Source of the DNA: Ziziphus jujuba | Taxonomy: Eukaryota; Streptophyta; Magnoliopsida; Rosales; Rhamnaceae | Reading direction: 5' to 3' | Assembly (NCBI RefSeq): GCF_031755915.1 | Contig: NC_083385.1 | Location: forward strand, 1,409,001-1,473,000 | DNA length: 64,000 nt | In this document: one piece after another, positions 63,380-64,000 of the stretch | Numbering within the stretch: the first letter of the stretch is position 1 | How the letters are laid out: every line of letters starts with the position of its first letter | The notes under the pieces: model-generated | The model's input: only the letters and a program-made list of their open reading frames with translations | Told to the model about the DNA's origin: nothing | The model's database searches: none | Program-made: the position numbers and the translations under genes

Positions 63380-63955
63380 GACACCAAATATTCTTGTACA
63401 AAAGAGAACAAATATGTGCTACAGATTTGTGGGATGCATTCCAAGGCCAAGGATATGCTTACTATTATGGTCGATTATATTGTTCCAGCGGTTCTTCAGC
63501 AACTTGGCGTGCTGAAATACAGTTCAAAGCTTGCCAAATTGATTGTGGCTAATAATGAAATAGATTCAGGCAGTGAGGAGGAAGTTAAGCTATGGACTTA
63601 CTCCATATATGCTGTGGAGAGGATGAAGGAGTTGATCAGTAAAAAATCAGGGAAGTAGGTGTTGCTGAATTCCTTTGACATTTCTAGCAATTTTGTACTT
63701 GTATATTTCCTTTTGGTATTTCAATGATTTTCACTCTTTTTGTTTAGATCAATGTATGTCCTTTTATTATTTTTCTCTTCCTTTTTTTTTTCCCAATAGT
63801 ATATATAATCTTTCTCTCTGTTTTCTCAGTGTTTTCCCATTATTTTTATTTATTTATCTTTTGTATTTAGGTGCTTAGTGTGGAGTTAGACCTTTGGCTT
63901 TGGTCTTTTGGTTCCATCTTTGCAACACCACCGAACACTTTCAACATATTACTGA
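63380..63955 (+). pseudogene. queuosine salvage protein (QNG1/DUF2419-type) gene fragment
   Basis: The C-terminal part of the family is recognisable: FLYKREQICATDLWDAFQGQ, then in another frame MLTIMVDYIVPAVLQQLGVL and KLWTYSIYAVERMKELI. A further exon starts at 63871 (VLSVELDLWLWSFG) and ends in PSLQHHRTLSTYY in a shifted frame. At least three lesions are seen: a deletion at GGATATGCTTACT (about 63450), a TAG at 63656 where CAG|GT would end an exon, and a frameshift near 63912. The intact enzyme releases queuine from queuosine 5'-phosphate for tRNA modification. The N-terminal part is missing. Confidence 0.75.
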
Positions 63956-64000
63956 GCTCACCATATCCGATGGTGTCCTTCTTAATTTATGCTTCTAACT

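Overview
This is a window of eukaryotic plant nuclear DNA, almost certainly from a eudicot. It is AT-rich, has long poly-A/T and (TA)n tracts, has intron-rich genes with GT-AG splice sites, and encodes plant-specific families (R2R3-MYB of the TT2 type, GRF, CYP72-clan P450, OPR3). The species cannot be named from the sequence. All gene models were built by hand by joining exons on conserved protein frames; every listed intron phase closes.

Layout. 1-7413: AT-rich intergenic DNA. 7414-8865 (+): TT2-like R2R3-MYB with a probable miR858 site. 8866-15898: intergenic, with a few tandem repeats and a promoter-like island. 15899-17929 (+): CYP72-clan P450. 18204-20196 (-): RNA polymerase III subunit RPC4. 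21739-23899 (-): Mediator subunit MED20. 24395-34331 (+): CTR9/VIP6 of the Paf1 complex (24 exons), sharing a ~0.5 kb divergent promoter with MED20. 37536-39029 (-): growth-regulating factor with a miR396 site. 41558-47830 (-): DENN-domain protein (18 coding exons plus a 5' UTR exon). 51853-55319 (+): peroxisomal 12-oxophytodienoate reductase OPR3.

56385-61967 is a nested transposon complex. An old element with short terminal inverted repeats (MULE-like, putative 9-bp target duplication) was invaded by a retroelement with a Copia-type 5' LTR, primer site and decayed gag-pol, whose 3' end is not its own LTR but the primer site, polypurine tract and 3' LTR of an unrelated small non-coding retroelement (TRIM). 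The join lies at a TGGTATC microhomology, and the same 5-bp sequence GGAAG flanks both outer ends, which suggests the chimera integrated as one unit. From 61981 a second copy of the TIR element's left end begins. Downstream lie two broken gene fragments, a class 3 lipase and a queuosine-salvage protein, an arrangement that could be a gene-capturing transposon running off the window.

Functionally, three neighbouring genes (RPC4, MED20, CTR9) encode parts of the general transcription apparatus. TT2-like MYB and GRF are developmental or metabolic regulators under predicted miRNA control, and OPR3 is a jasmonate-synthesis enzyme. No bacterial-type operon, CRISPR array, rRNA or tRNA gene was seen.
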